The position numbers and the translations under genes are program-made. 64,000 nt of DNA from Ralstonia mannitolilytica (GTDB taxonomy: Bacteria; Pseudomonadota; Gammaproteobacteria; Burkholderiales; Burkholderiaceae). Location of the stretch: contig NZ_CAJPVG010000008.1 of assembly GCF_905397375.1 (NCBI RefSeq), forward strand, positions 1 to 64,000, given 5' to 3'. The notes under the pieces were generated by a model. It worked only from the letters and a program-made list of their open reading frames with translations. It did no database searches and was not told the origin of the DNA. Below, piece after piece: positions 8,781-17,420 of this stretch (positions are counted from its first letter, which is position 1; every line of letters begins with the position of its first letter).

Positions 8781-9224
8781 ATGCTGGATCAAGCCGTCAC
8801 CCTCTCCACCCGTGGCCTGCGCGTCCTTCTGATCGAGGATTCCCCCGTGCTTCGCGGCATGGTGCTCGAATACCTCAAGGCCTCCGCCTTCGTAGCGACG
8901 GTCGAGTGGGCAGACACGGAAGATTTGGCGCTGCGCCTGCTCGCGCAGGGTCACTACGATGTCGTCATCGTCGACCTGCAGCTGCGGCAGGGCAACGGAT
9001 TCAAAGTCCTGCAGACGCTGCGCGACCAGGCCTCGCCGAGCGTGCGCATCGTCTACACCAACCACGCCCAGGTCCCGACCTACCGGCAGCGCTGCCTCGA
9101 AGCGGGCGCCAATTACTTCTTCGACAAATCGCTCGAGCTCGACAAGGTGTTCGAGGTCATCGAAGAACGCGCGGGTGTGGCGCGGCCACGCCACCAGCCT
9201 GCACAGCACTCCCCTCACGCGTAG
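8781..9224 (+). CDS. Single-domain response regulator receiver
   Basis: A 147-residue receiver domain without an output domain. The acidic pair is Glu19-Asp20, the phospho-acceptor Asp65 (VIVDLQLRQGNG), the Thr/Ser switch is in VYTNHA and the Lys is in FFDKS near 112. A CheY-like stand-alone receiver next to a NarL-type regulator and a histidine kinase suggests a phosphate sink, phosphorelay intermediate or protein-binding switch in the same circuit. The C-terminal 20 residues are His/Pro/Gln-rich and probably disordered. Confidence 0.85.
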   Translation: MLDQAVTLSTRGLRVLLIEDSPVLRGMVLEYLKASAFVATVEWADTEDLALRLLAQGHYDVVIVDLQLRQGNGFKVLQTLRDQASPSVRIVYTNHAQVPTYRQRCLEAGANYFFDKSLELDKVFEVIEERAGVARPRHQPAQHSPHA

Positions 9225-9313
9225 GGGGTGCGCCTGCGGACCTGTTGGCGCGCATCGCCCAGTCGCCCAGGCCCATGCCGCTTTCCACGGTTTCTCACCC
9301 CAAGGAGCGTTCG

Positions 9314-9454
9314 ATGAAGACCCTGTGTGCCGCACTTGCGCTGACGTGCGTTTTCCTGGCCGGCTGCAACACCATGGCGGGCGCCGGCAAGGACATCCAG
9401 ACTGGCGGTCAGAAGCTGGAGAATGCCGCCGACAACACCAAGCAGAAGATGTAG
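9314..9454 (+). CDS. Entericidin A/B-family small lipoprotein
   Basis: A 46-residue prolipoprotein. Residues 1-18 form a signal peptide with lipobox LAGC, so Cys18 would be lipidated. The short mature part (NTMAGAGKDIQTGGQKLENAADNTKQKM-like, hydrophilic, two short helices) is typical of entericidin/EcnAB. AAGGAG lies 8 bases before the ATG and a terminator follows directly. In enterics such proteins form a stress-linked toxin/antidote pair; here only one member is seen. Confidence 0.88.
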   Translation: MKTLCAALALTCVFLAGCNTMAGAGKDIQTGGQKLENAADNTKQKM

Positions 9455-9477
9455 CCGCCTGCGCCGCGCAACACGAC

Positions 9478-9501
9478 AAAAGCCCCACGACGGGGCTTTT
9501 T
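9478..9501. terminator. Rho-independent terminator, bidirectional
   Basis: AAAAGCCCC and GGGGCTTTT enclose ACGA and are followed by further T residues. It lies between the lipoprotein gene (+) and the histidine kinase gene (-) and can serve both. Confidence 0.85.
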
Positions 9502-9521
9502 CATTCGGCGGCCGGGCCGCA

Positions 9522-10931
9522 TCATGCCGGCGCCGCGCCGCCGGGCAAGGCCTGTAGACCGCTGGCGTCCGGGTGGACAAGAACGGCATCGTTGGAGGGC
9601 AGCTCAACGATGATCGTGACGCCGCCACCGGGCATCGAATCGATCGTGAGCGTACCGCCCAGCGCGATGGCGCGCTGCTCCATCCCGAGCAGGCCGTGAT
9701 GGCCGACCATGCGCCTGCGCTCGATGTCGGCAGGAAAACCGCGGCCGTTGTCGCGCACGCGCAGGCGCACGCCATCCTCGCTGGCATCGAGCGCCACCGA
9801 CACGGTGGTCGCATGCGCATACTTGGACGCGTTCGTGAGCGATTCCTGCACGATGCGATACAGCGCAATGGCTGCGTCGTCGGTCAGCTGCGGCATCTCG
9901 TCGGGGAGGCTAACCTCGGTATGCCAGCCGTTGCGCGTGCCGACGTCCTGGGTGAGCTGGGTCAACGCTTCGGCCAGGCCCAGGTTCAGCAGGATGGTCG
10001 GGCGCAGATCTTCGATCAGGCGGCGCTTGATCTGAATGCCCTGATCCACATGCGCCATCACGCGCGTAATTTTTTCGCTCACTGCCGGCTCGCTGGCGTG
10101 GATGCGTGAACGCAGCCAGTGGAGGTCCATCTTGGTCGCGGTGAGGATCGCCCCCAGTTCGTCGTGCAGCTCGCGCGCCAGGCGCGTCTTCTCGTCTTCG
10201 GTCACGCGCTGCAGGTGCGCGGCCAGATCGGACAACTGGCGCGTGCGCTCGCGCACCATGCGGTCGAGCTTCTGACTTTCTTCCTCGGCCTTGTCGCGCT
10301 CCTGCTCGGTGGCGGCGAGGCGCTTGGCGTGCTGCATGCCAAGCACGACCAGCAGGATGATGTTGACCGCGGTGATGAGCGCAATGCCATAGCGCGAAAG
10401 CGCCAGGTCGCGCTCGGCATGTTCGAGGCTGCGGGCCACCGTGGCGATCTCGCGCTGGCGCAGGCGGTCCAGCCCCTGGCGCACGGCTTCCATCGACGCC
10501 TTGCCGAAGTCGGTGCGCACGAGGTCGAGCGCCACCTCCAGATCGCGCTTGCCGTAGATCAGCGTGAGCTCCATTTCAGTGAGCTTGCGGCTGACCTGCA
10601 GCGCCGTCTCTGAAAACAGCTTGAGCGCGTCGGGGTCGTTGGCGTAGTGGTCGCGGATCTCGGCCATCAGCGCATGGATGTGCGGGATGGCCTTGTTGTA
10701 CGGGTCGAGGTATTCGTCCTTGCCCGTAAGGAGGAAGCCGCGCTGCCCGGCTTCGGCGTTGACCAGCTCGGCCAGCAGTTCGTTGATGGCGGTTTCCGCC
10801 TGCTGCGACTGAATCACCTGCCGGTAGCCCTGGCTGAGGCGGACGTTGCCCGTCTCCGAGGCAATGAGCACCCCGAGCGTGAGCAGAATGCCGCCGGCAA
10901 GCAGCAGGGTGGAGCGCAAGGATGACCGCAT
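9522..10931 (-). CDS. CHASE3 sensor histidine kinase (HisKA_3 type)
   Basis: A 469-residue membrane kinase. TM1 is at about 7-25, a CHASE3 sensor with the AGQRGFLLTG signature at about 28-175, TM2 at 181-199, a coiled-coil linker at 200-245, the HisKA_3 dimerisation box with the phospho-acceptor His256 (RELHDELG), and a HATPase domain with N-box (VQESLTNASKYAHA) and DNGRGFP near 394. It autophosphorylates and probably signals to the NarL-type regulator at 8046-8678. CHASE3 is an extracytoplasmic sensor of unknown ligand. The gene is convergent with its presumed partners. Confidence 0.9.
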   Translation of the reverse strand: MRSSLRSTLLLAGGILLTLGVLIASETGNVRLSQGYRQVIQSQQAETAINELLAELVNAEAGQRGFLLTGKDEYLDPYNKAIPHIHALMAEIRDHYANDPDALKLFSETALQVSRKLTEMELTLIYGKRDLEVALDLVRTDFGKASMEAVRQGLDRLRQREIATVARSLEHAERDLALSRYGIALITAVNIILLVVLGMQHAKRLAATEQERDKAEEESQKLDRMVRERTRQLSDLAAHLQRVTEDEKTRLARELHDELGAILTATKMDLHWLRSRIHASEPAVSEKITRVMAHVDQGIQIKRRLIEDLRPTILLNLGLAEALTQLTQDVGTRNGWHTEVSLPDEMPQLTDDAAIALYRIVQESLTNASKYAHATTVSVALDASEDGVRLRVRDNGRGFPADIERRRMVGHHGLLGMEQRAIALGGTLTIDSMPGGGVTIIVELPSNDAVLVHPDASGLQALPGGAAPA

Positions 10932-11148
10932 GTCTGCAGACCCGTGTGGAACGCGTCAGGCCGCCCGACGCGGCGCGCGTTGCATATGTGTTTTTGGTAG
11001 GGGGCATGATACTCCGTGGGCACCCCGCACGGCACTTGGGGCACACCCGGCCCAGGCACGCGGCGTGCGTGGGACTACACCGCAGCACAGGCTCGCTGCA
11101 CCACCTCGCGCAGCGGCCTGTATTTCAACCTGATCCGGAGGCAACGAC

Positions 11149-11322
11149 ATGCTGAAATGGGCTCTGATCTTCGCCATCATTTCCGTGGTGGCCGGCGTGC
11201 TGGGCTTTACCGGCATCGCCGCAGGCGCGGCGAGTATCGCCAAGGTCCTGTTCTTCATTTTCGTGGTGCTGTTCGTGCTGTTCCTCATCCTGGGCCTGAC
11301 CGTCTTCAAGGCCGTGGATTAG
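11149..11322 (+). CDS. DUF1328 (YtjA-family) small membrane protein
   Basis: A 57-residue gene below common size cut-offs. It starts MLKWALIFAIISVV and has two hydrophobic helices (about 4-26 and 31-53) linked by GIAAGAASIAK, the hallmark of DUF1328/YtjA inner-membrane proteins. CGGAGG at 11136-11141 gives a good ribosome binding site. Its function is unknown; homologues are often stress-induced, which fits the neighbouring DUF883, ferritin-like and entericidin genes. Confidence 0.92.
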   Translation: MLKWALIFAIISVVAGVLGFTGIAAGAASIAKVLFFIFVVLFVLFLILGLTVFKAVD

Positions 11323-11452
11323 CGTGGCGTCGGGTCCATGTCTTGCTAGCCAGTGTGGCAGACGCCCTGTCTTTCTTCACGAAAGCGAACGCCCAATGAC
11401 CCCCGCGCCGCGGTGCCTGCCTCCCGCGGCGCCATGACCGAGGAATCCCGCC

Positions 11453-11878
11453 ATGTCTCTTTTTGCCAGCCAACGCGTACGCAGCCGAGTCGATGCCGTC
11501 AACGAACGTGCACACCGGGCCCTGAGCAGCGCCGGCGACGCCATCGACGACGCCCGCCATGCCGCCAACCCCGCCGTGCAGGACGTGCAAAAACTGCTGC
11601 GCTCCCTTGAAGACGCCATCCAGACACTGACCGACGAAGGCGGCACGGAGGCCAGGAGGGCGCGCAACGCCATCCAGGCGCGCGCCGAGCAGTTGCGCCG
11701 CGCGGCCAACGATCGCGCCCATCAGGCGCGCGAAACCATGGACTGGGCCCTGGACCGCACTGAAGACACCATCGCCTCGGCGCCGTTCCGGTCGGTGGGG
11801 GTCGCCGTGGCGGTCGGCGCCGTGATCGGCCTGGCCCTGGCGCTCGCCAGCGGCGGCCGGCGCGGTGCCGACGAATAA
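11453..11878 (+). CDS. DUF883 (ElaB/YqjD-like) membrane-anchored protein
   Basis: A 141-residue protein. Residues 1-110 are charged, Ala/Arg-rich and predicted helical or coiled-coil; a C-terminal glycine-containing membrane helix (about 112-134, VGVAVAVGAVIGLALAL) is followed by GGRRGADE. This matches the DUF883 family, including ElaB and YqjD, which tether ribosomes to the inner membrane in stationary-phase E. coli. That role is only an analogy here. It lies in the same direction as the DUF1328 and ferritin-like genes. Confidence 0.87.
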   Translation: MSLFASQRVRSRVDAVNERAHRALSSAGDAIDDARHAANPAVQDVQKLLRSLEDAIQTLTDEGGTEARRARNAIQARAEQLRRAANDRAHQARETMDWALDRTEDTIASAPFRSVGVAVAVGAVIGLALALASGGRRGADE

Positions 11879-11932
11879 GCCGGCAAACCGGACGCAAGAC
11901 GCCCTTTTCCGAGACCCTGCAGGAGTATCCGC

Positions 11933-12496
11933 ATGACCCAAACCAACGCTGCAGACAGCCCGTTTCTCATCGATATCAAGGCGCTGCGCGAACGTGCCCG
12001 CAAGCACATCCAGGACGGCGCCGTGACCGGCGACTACAAGGCCGACCGTGAGACGGTGCTCCGGCTGCTCAATGAAGCGCTGGCGACGGAGCTGATCTGC
12101 GTGCTGCGCTACCGGCGCCACCACTTCATGGCCAAGGGCATCAACGCCGAGCCCATCGCCGAAGAATTCATGGTGCACGCCACCGAAGAGCAGCAACACG
12201 CCGACAAGATCGCCGCACGCATCGTGCAGCTGGGCGGCGAGCCGAACTTCAACCCGGAAGGCCTGTCCACGCGCAGCCATTCGGAATACGTGGAAGCCGA
12301 TGGCCTGGTCGACATGATCAAGGAGAATCTGGTGGCCGAGCGGATCGCCATCGACAGCTACCTCGAGATGATCCGCTACATCGGCGACCGCGACCCGACC
12401 ACGCGGCGCGTGCTGGAAGAGATCCTGGCCGTGGAGGAAGAGCATGCCGACGAACTCGCCGACATGCTGCCCCAGGCCGGCACGCAGACGCAGTAA
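11933..12496 (+). CDS. Bacterioferritin-like ferritin-fold protein
   Basis: A 187-residue four-helix ferritin-like protein. Metal-ligand motifs are spread over the helices: LLNEALATELICVLRY, HATEEQQHADKI (ExxH type), NLVAERIAIDSYLEMI and EEILAVEEEHADEL. This is the pattern of bacterioferritin/Dps-like diiron carboxylates, longer than Dps and with an N-terminal extension. It probably oxidises and stores iron or protects against peroxide. The ribosome binding site is CAGGAG, 8 bases before the ATG. A terminator follows. Confidence 0.85.
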   Translation: MTQTNAADSPFLIDIKALRERARKHIQDGAVTGDYKADRETVLRLLNEALATELICVLRYRRHHFMAKGINAEPIAEEFMVHATEEQQHADKIAARIVQLGGEPNFNPEGLSTRSHSEYVEADGLVDMIKENLVAERIAIDSYLEMIRYIGDRDPTTRRVLEEILAVEEEHADELADMLPQAGTQTQ

Positions 12497-12553
12497 GACG
12501 AGATACCGGCGCAACGCGTCAGCCCCCTCCCCGCTCCCGGCCCGCGTGGCCGG

Positions 12554-12593
12554 ATGCCCGGACCACCTTCGGCGGTGGCCGGGCATTTTTTTG
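12554..12593 (+). terminator. Rho-independent terminator
   Basis: ATGCCCGG with CCACC pairs with GGTGG and CCGGGCAT around a UUCG-type loop, followed by T7. It ends the stress gene cluster. Confidence 0.88.
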
Positions 12594-12641
12594 AGCGTCT
12601 GACGACCGCTCGCTGCGCAACGTCAGCCGCCCGGTCCGCGC

Positions 12642-12962
12642 TCAGACGCCCCAGAGCACGTTCGCGCCTTCCTTCTGCGATTCCTCCAGCATGTGCAGCA
12701 GCGGATAGGCGCGCTGGCCGAGGTGCGGCGGCTCTTCCTCGCCGTCGCCCTCTTCATTGGCGGCCAGCTCGGCCACCTGGATGTGCGCGTGGTGCGTGTC
12801 GTCCTTGATGGCGCGCTTGAGGCGTTCGATGGCGTGCGGCATCTCTTCGGGCGTGATGACGCCGCGCTCACCCAGCGTCTTGCCGATCACGCCCAGCAGC
12901 ACCATGGCGAGATCCTTCTGCATGGAGAACTTTTGCGAAGCGTGCGAGGTAAAGGTGATCAT
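12642..12962 (-). CDS. DUF1840 family protein
   Basis: A 106-residue acidic protein starting MITFTSHASQKFSM, matching the small beta-proteobacterial DUF1840 family of unknown function. It contains an Glu-rich segment (EEGDGEEEPP) near residue 72 and is predicted cytoplasmic. It is divergent from argS; about 190 bases separate the two starts. Confidence 0.87.
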   Translation of the reverse strand: MITFTSHASQKFSMQKDLAMVLLGVIGKTLGERGVITPEEMPHAIERLKRAIKDDTHHAHIQVAELAANEEGDGEEEPPHLGQRAYPLLHMLEESQKEGANVLWGV

Positions 12963-13059
12963 GATTTCGTGGTTCCCTTGGTTGGGTCATGGGTGCCGCA
13001 GATTGCCACGGCGGGAGGCAGGTGCCCCTCGGATACCTCTGAGACCGCGGCTCACCTGA

Positions 13060-13065
13060 TAAAAT
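13060..13065 (+). promoter_or_regulatory. Probable -10 element of argS
   Basis: TAAAAT preceded by TGA (extended -10 context), 87 bases before the argS start. No good -35 match was found at 16-18 bases spacing. Confidence 0.3.
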
Positions 13066-13151
13066 TTCGTACTTTTCCCCGAACAACGCAACTGGCCGCG
13101 CCAGAACGGGATTTCAACCCGTTTCAGCACTGCCGGCGTCATGGTTTTCCT

Positions 13152-14942
13152 ATGCTGCCCTCCCATAAACAGACGATCGCCCAACTGCTGTCCGACGCCG
13201 TCGGCTCCCTGCTGCCCGAAGGCCAAGCCCGACCGGAGATCGTCCTGGAGCGCCCCAAGCAGGCGGCGCATGGCGACATCGCCTGCAACGTCGCGCTGCA
13301 ACTGGCCAAGCCGCTGGGCAAGAACCCGCGCGAACTGGCCAGCGGCATTGCCGACGCCATCCGCGCCGATGCGCGCGGCCAGCGTCTCGTTTCGGCCGTG
13401 GAAATCGCCGGCCCCGGCTTCATCAACCTGCGCCTGTCACCCGCCGCGCGTGCCGACGTGATTGCCGCCGTCTTTGCCGAAGGCGACCGCTACGGCGCCG
13501 CCAACACGCATGACGGCGCGCCGGTGCTGGTGGAGTTCGTCTCTGCCAATCCGACCGGTCCGCTGCACGTGGGCCACGGGCGCCAGGCCGCGCTGGGCGA
13601 TGCGCTCGCCAGCCTGCTCGACTGGCAGGGCCACAAGGTCCACCGCGAGTTCTACTACAACGACGCGGGCGTGCAGATCCACAACCTGGCCGTCTCGGTG
13701 CAGGCCCGCGCGCGCGGCTTCAAGCCGGGCGACGCCAACTGGCCCGAAGCCGCTTACAACGGCGATTACATCGCCGACATCGCCGCCGATTACCTCGCTG
13801 GCAAGACCGTGCGCGCCTCCGACGGCGAACCGGTGACCGGCGCCGGCGACGTCGAAGACCTCGAAGCCATCCGCCGCTTTGCCGTCACGTACCTGCGCAA
13901 CGAGCAGGACATCGACCTGCAGGCCTTCGGCGTGAAGTTCGACCGGTACTACCTGGAGTCGTCGCTCTATACCGAGGGCAAGGTGCAGCAGACCGTCGAC
14001 GCGCTGATCGCCGCCGGCAAGACGTACGAGCAGGAAGGCGCGCTGTGGCTGCGCACCACCGACGACGGCGACGACAAGGACCGCGTCATGCGCAAGTCCG
14101 ACGGCGCCTACACCTACTTCGTGCCGGACGTGGCGTACCACACCACCAAGTGGGCGCGCGGCTTCAAGCAGGTCATCAACGTGCAGGGCAGCGACCACCA
14201 CGGCACCATCGCCCGCGTGCGCGCCGGCCTGCAGGGCCTGAACATCGGCATCCCGAAGGGCTACCCCGACTACGTCCTGCACAAGATGGTCACGGTGATG
14301 AAGGACGGCGCCGAGGTGAAGATCTCCAAGCGCGCCGGCTCGTACGTGACCGTGCGCGACCTGATCGAATGGTCCAACGGCGATGCGGAATCCGAAGCCG
14401 GCGTGGATACCATCCGCGCCTGCGTGGAAGCCGGCGATCCGAACTGGCCGGCCCGCTTCACGCGCGGGCGCGACGCCGTGCGATTCTTCCTGCTGTCGCG
14501 CAAGGCCGATACCGAATTCGTCTTCGATGTCGACCTCGCGCTCAAGCAGAGCGACGAGAACCCGGTGTACTACGTCCAGTACGCCCACGCGCGCATCTGC
14601 TCGGTGTTCGAGCGTGCCGGCATGGACCCCGCTTCGCTCAACGGCGCCGACCTGACCCCGGTGACCGGCCCCGACGCCAGCCCGCAGGCCATCGCCCTGG
14701 TGCAGCGCCTGGCAGCCTTCCCCGACATGCTGGCCGACGCCGCCCGCGAACTGGCCCCGCACGCCGTGGCCTTCTACCTGCGGGATCTGGCGGGCGACTT
14801 CCACGCGTTCTACAACGCCGACCGCGTGCTGGTGGACGACGAGGCCATCAAGCGCGCCCGCCTGGCGCTGCTCGCCGCCACGCGCCAGGTGCTGCGCAAC
14901 GGCCTGGCGGTCATCGGCGTCTCGGCTCCACAGAAGATGTAA
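13152..14942 (+). CDS. argS: Arginyl-tRNA synthetase
   Basis: A 596-residue class I synthetase. It has the N-terminal Arg-specific Add-1 domain (about 1-110), the HIGH-type motif HVGHG near 139, the catalytic core, the KMSKS-equivalent KISKRAG near 391 and a C-terminal helical anticodon-binding domain (about 470-596). It charges tRNA-Arg in the cytoplasm. The ATG at 13152 gives the normal family length; the frame is open far upstream, but that part lies antisense to the DUF1840 gene and is not protein-like. Next gene is a SPOR protein 88 bases away. Confidence 0.97.
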   Translation: MLPSHKQTIAQLLSDAVGSLLPEGQARPEIVLERPKQAAHGDIACNVALQLAKPLGKNPRELASGIADAIRADARGQRLVSAVEIAGPGFINLRLSPAARADVIAAVFAEGDRYGAANTHDGAPVLVEFVSANPTGPLHVGHGRQAALGDALASLLDWQGHKVHREFYYNDAGVQIHNLAVSVQARARGFKPGDANWPEAAYNGDYIADIAADYLAGKTVRASDGEPVTGAGDVEDLEAIRRFAVTYLRNEQDIDLQAFGVKFDRYYLESSLYTEGKVQQTVDALIAAGKTYEQEGALWLRTTDDGDDKDRVMRKSDGAYTYFVPDVAYHTTKWARGFKQVINVQGSDHHGTIARVRAGLQGLNIGIPKGYPDYVLHKMVTVMKDGAEVKISKRAGSYVTVRDLIEWSNGDAESEAGVDTIRACVEAGDPNWPARFTRGRDAVRFFLLSRKADTEFVFDVDLALKQSDENPVYYVQYAHARICSVFERAGMDPASLNGADLTPVTGPDASPQAIALVQRLAAFPDMLADAARELAPHAVAFYLRDLAGDFHAFYNADRVLVDDEAIKRARLALLAATRQVLRNGLAVIGVSAPQKM

Positions 14943-15001
14943 GCGAACGCATCGCGCCGCGCACTTGTCCAGGCGCACGGCAGCGCGCAACACGGCGCTC
15001 T

Positions 15002-15007
15002 TATAAT
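15002..15007 (+). promoter_or_regulatory. Probable -10 element of SPOR gene
   Basis: A perfect TATAAT, 23 bases before the start codon. No clear -35 was found. Confidence 0.35.
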
Positions 15008-15030
15008 CGGGTCCATTCAGAAGGATCGAC

Positions 15031-15741
15031 ATGGCACGCAATACGCAATCTTCCCGTGGCCGCTCGCAGTGGGGCGGCACGTTTCTGGGTCTGGTGCTGG
15101 GACTGATCGTCGGTTTGGCGATCGCCGTGGTGGTGGCGGTCTACATCACCAAGGCGCCGGTCCCGTTCGTTGCGCGCAATGGGGCGCAGCCCAAGCCGAG
15201 CGAACCGGGCAATGTGGTGGCCCCGCTGCCGGCGCCGGCCCAAACCGCTCCGCAAGCCAGCGGTACGCAGCCGGCCGATCCGAACGCACCGCTGTGGAGC
15301 CGCGTGCCGGCCAAACCTGTCGACCAGGCCCCGGAGGCGAACAACCCGCCGCCGGGCATCACCATCCGCCCGGCCCAGCCACAGCCCGGTACGGCCACGC
15401 AACCGGCCAGCACGCCGGCCGCCAAGCCGCCCAAGACGGCCACACCGCCTGAAAAGCCGGTGGCCGACCCGATTGCCGAAATCGCCCGCCAGGATGCCGC
15501 CAAGACCGGCTACTTCCTGCAGGTCGGCGCTTACAAGTCGGCCGAGGATGCCGAGCGCCAGAAGGGCAACCTGGCCATGCAGGGCTTTGAAGCCAAGGTG
15601 ACACAGCGTGAAGTGAACGGCACCACCATGTATCGCGTGCGCCTGGGCCCGTTCAACTCGCTGGACGAGATGACCGCCGTGCGCGGCCGTCTGCAGTCCT
15701 CGGGCGTGGAATCGTCGGTCATCCGCTTCGCCCGCCAGTGA
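15031..15741 (+). CDS. SPOR-domain membrane protein (FtsN-like)
   Basis: A 236-residue protein with a short cytoplasmic N-terminus, one TM helix (about 17-41), a long Pro/Ala/Gln-rich periplasmic linker (about 48-155) and a C-terminal SPOR domain (about 160-235; YFLQVGAYKSAEDAER and YRVRLGPF). This is the architecture of FtsN and DedD, which bind denuded peptidoglycan at the septum. The argS-SPOR-dsbA order is common in beta-proteobacteria. The ribosome binding site AGAAGGA is at 15019-15025. Confidence 0.9.
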   Translation: MARNTQSSRGRSQWGGTFLGLVLGLIVGLAIAVVVAVYITKAPVPFVARNGAQPKPSEPGNVVAPLPAPAQTAPQASGTQPADPNAPLWSRVPAKPVDQAPEANNPPPGITIRPAQPQPGTATQPASTPAAKPPKTATPPEKPVADPIAEIARQDAAKTGYFLQVGAYKSAEDAERQKGNLAMQGFEAKVTQREVNGTTMYRVRLGPFNSLDEMTAVRGRLQSSGVESSVIRFARQ

Positions 15742-15838
15742 CAGGAAATCGCGCAGCCTCCTGAACCCGCAGGGCTGCCGCAAGTCAGAAGCCTGAGGTT
15801 CCGGTTTCCGGTCGTCCTACGCTCTACTTCCATCCACC

Positions 15839-16519
15839 ATGAATAAAATCGCTGCTTTCCTGATTGCGCTGGCCACCGGCGCCGGCCTGTTGATGACTGC
15901 CCCGGCGCAAGCCGAGCCCGTGGCCGGCAAGGACTATCAAGTGCTCCAGCCTGCACAGCCGGTGCCGGCAGGCAAGATCGAGGTGACCGAGTTCTTCGGC
16001 TACTGGTGCCCGCACTGCAACCACTTTGAAAACACGTGGGAAGCCTGGAGCGCCAAGCAAGGCAAGGACGTGGTCATCAAGCACGTACCCGTCGCATTCA
16101 ACAACGACGCGCGCCTCGTCCCGTACTCGCGCATCTATTACGCGCTCGAGGCGATGGGCAAGCTGCAGGCCAAGAGCAGCAAGGGCATGTCAATGCACGC
16201 GCGCGTGTTTGACGCCATCCACGGCGCGGACCGCCTCAACATCCGCGGCACCAAGGACGAGCAGGACAAGACCGTCGGCGACTTTGCGGCCAAGGAAGGC
16301 CTCGACCGCAAGGCCTTCATGGATGCCTACAACTCCTTCAGCGTGAGCTCCAATGTGTCGCGCGCCAACCAGTTGACCGAGCAATACCGCATCCAGGGCG
16401 TGCCGACCGTCGTGGTGCAGGGCAAGTACGTGGTGTCGCCCGACGAAGCCGGCGGCTACGTGAAGACCGTGCAAACGCTCGACTATCTCGTCCAGCAGAT
16501 CCGGGCCGGCAAGATGTAA
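15839..16519 (+). CDS. dsbA: Thiol:disulfide interchange protein DsbA
   Basis: A 226-residue periplasmic oxidase. Signal peptide 1-25 (cleavage after AQA), active site CPHC at residues 57-60 within FFGYWCPHC, and the cis-Pro loop GVPTVVV near 190. It introduces disulfides into exported proteins and is reoxidised by DsbB. Cytochrome or dsbB genes are not adjacent. It lies 97 bases after the SPOR gene and is followed by a terminator. Confidence 0.96.
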   Translation: MNKIAAFLIALATGAGLLMTAPAQAEPVAGKDYQVLQPAQPVPAGKIEVTEFFGYWCPHCNHFENTWEAWSAKQGKDVVIKHVPVAFNNDARLVPYSRIYYALEAMGKLQAKSSKGMSMHARVFDAIHGADRLNIRGTKDEQDKTVGDFAAKEGLDRKAFMDAYNSFSVSSNVSRANQLTEQYRIQGVPTVVVQGKYVVSPDEAGGYVKTVQTLDYLVQQIRAGKM

Positions 16520-16561
16520 TGGCGCACCGCGCCCGGCATGCCGCGGCGCTACCGCTTGGCC

Positions 16562-16589
16562 GACGCCCGCCGCTGTGCGGGCGTTTTTT
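16562..16589 (+). terminator. Rho-independent terminator
   Basis: ACGCCCGC pairs with GCGGGCGT around CGCTGT, followed by T6. It ends the dsbA transcript; an in-frame ATG for the next gene within this hairpin is therefore not used. Confidence 0.88.
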
Positions 16590-16622
16590 GTACGCCAGCC
16601 GCTTTTCCACCAGGACATCGAC

Positions 16623-17420
16623 ATGAGCCAGACCGTTTTCATCACCGGCGCGTCCAGCGGCATCGGGCAGGCGCTGGCACGCCAGTACGCCGCCCAGGGC
16701 GCCACGCTTGGCCTCGTGGCCCGGCGCATCGACGCGCTCCAGGATTTCGTGCACACGCTACCGGCGAACATTCAAAGCCACTGCCATTGCTATGCCGCCG
16801 ACGTGCGCAGCGCCGAATCGATGCGCGACGCGGCGCAAGCCTTCATCGCAACGGCCGGCGTGCCTGATGTGGTGATCGCCAACGCCGGCATCTCGGTCGG
16901 CACCGACCTGCGCGAGGCCGGCGACCTGAACGCCTTTGCGGCCGTCATGGACACCAACTGGATGGGCGTGCTGAACACGTTCCAGCCATTCGTCCAACCC
17001 ATGCTTGCGCGCGCAAGGCCCGGGCGGTCCGGTGGCACGCTGGTGGGCGTTGCCAGCGTAGCCGGCGTACGCGGCCTGCCGGGCGCGGCCGCGTACAGCG
17101 CTTCCAAGTCGGCCGTCATCAAACTGATGGAGAGCCTGCGCGTGGAGTTCGGCCGGCGCGGCCTCCGGGTCGTGACGATCGCGCCCGGCTACATCCGAAC
17201 GCCGATGACGGAACACAATCCGTATCCGATGCCGTTCCTGATGCCCGCAGACCGCTTTGCGCAGAAGGCGGTGCATGCGATCCATCGCGGCGTGCGTTTC
17301 ACCGTGCTGCCATGGCAGATGGGCATCGTCGCCCGGCTGCTGCACGTCCTCCCGAACTGGCTCTACGACGTGGCCTTTGCGCGCGCCCCGCGCAAGCCTC
17401 GCAAACCCGAGATTTCCTGA
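16623..17420 (+). CDS. Short-chain dehydrogenase/reductase
   Basis: A 265-residue classical SDR: cofactor loop TGASSGIG at 8-15, NAG motif (IANAGIS), catalytic Ser in GVASVAG and YSASK at about 157-161. An Arg-rich pair after the first beta-alpha unit (ARRIDAL) favours NADP(H). The C-terminal 40 residues include a hydrophobic stretch seen in membrane-associated SDRs. The ATG at 16623 follows CAGGACA weakly. Its stop overlaps the start of the next gene (TGATG), so the two are co-translated. The substrate is unknown. Confidence 0.85.
   Translation: MSQTVFITGASSGIGQALARQYAAQGATLGLVARRIDALQDFVHTLPANIQSHCHCYAADVRSAESMRDAAQAFIATAGVPDVVIANAGISVGTDLREAGDLNAFAAVMDTNWMGVLNTFQPFVQPMLARARPGRSGGTLVGVASVAGVRGLPGAAAYSASKSAVIKLMESLRVEFGRRGLRVVTIAPGYIRTPMTEHNPYPMPFLMPADRFAQKAVHAIHRGVRFTVLPWQMGIVARLLHVLPNWLYDVAFARAPRKPRKPEIS

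Noticed and set aside
13437..15080. 547-codon minus-strand frame opposite argS
   Set aside because: argS is certain on the plus strand, and the antisense product is low-complexity.
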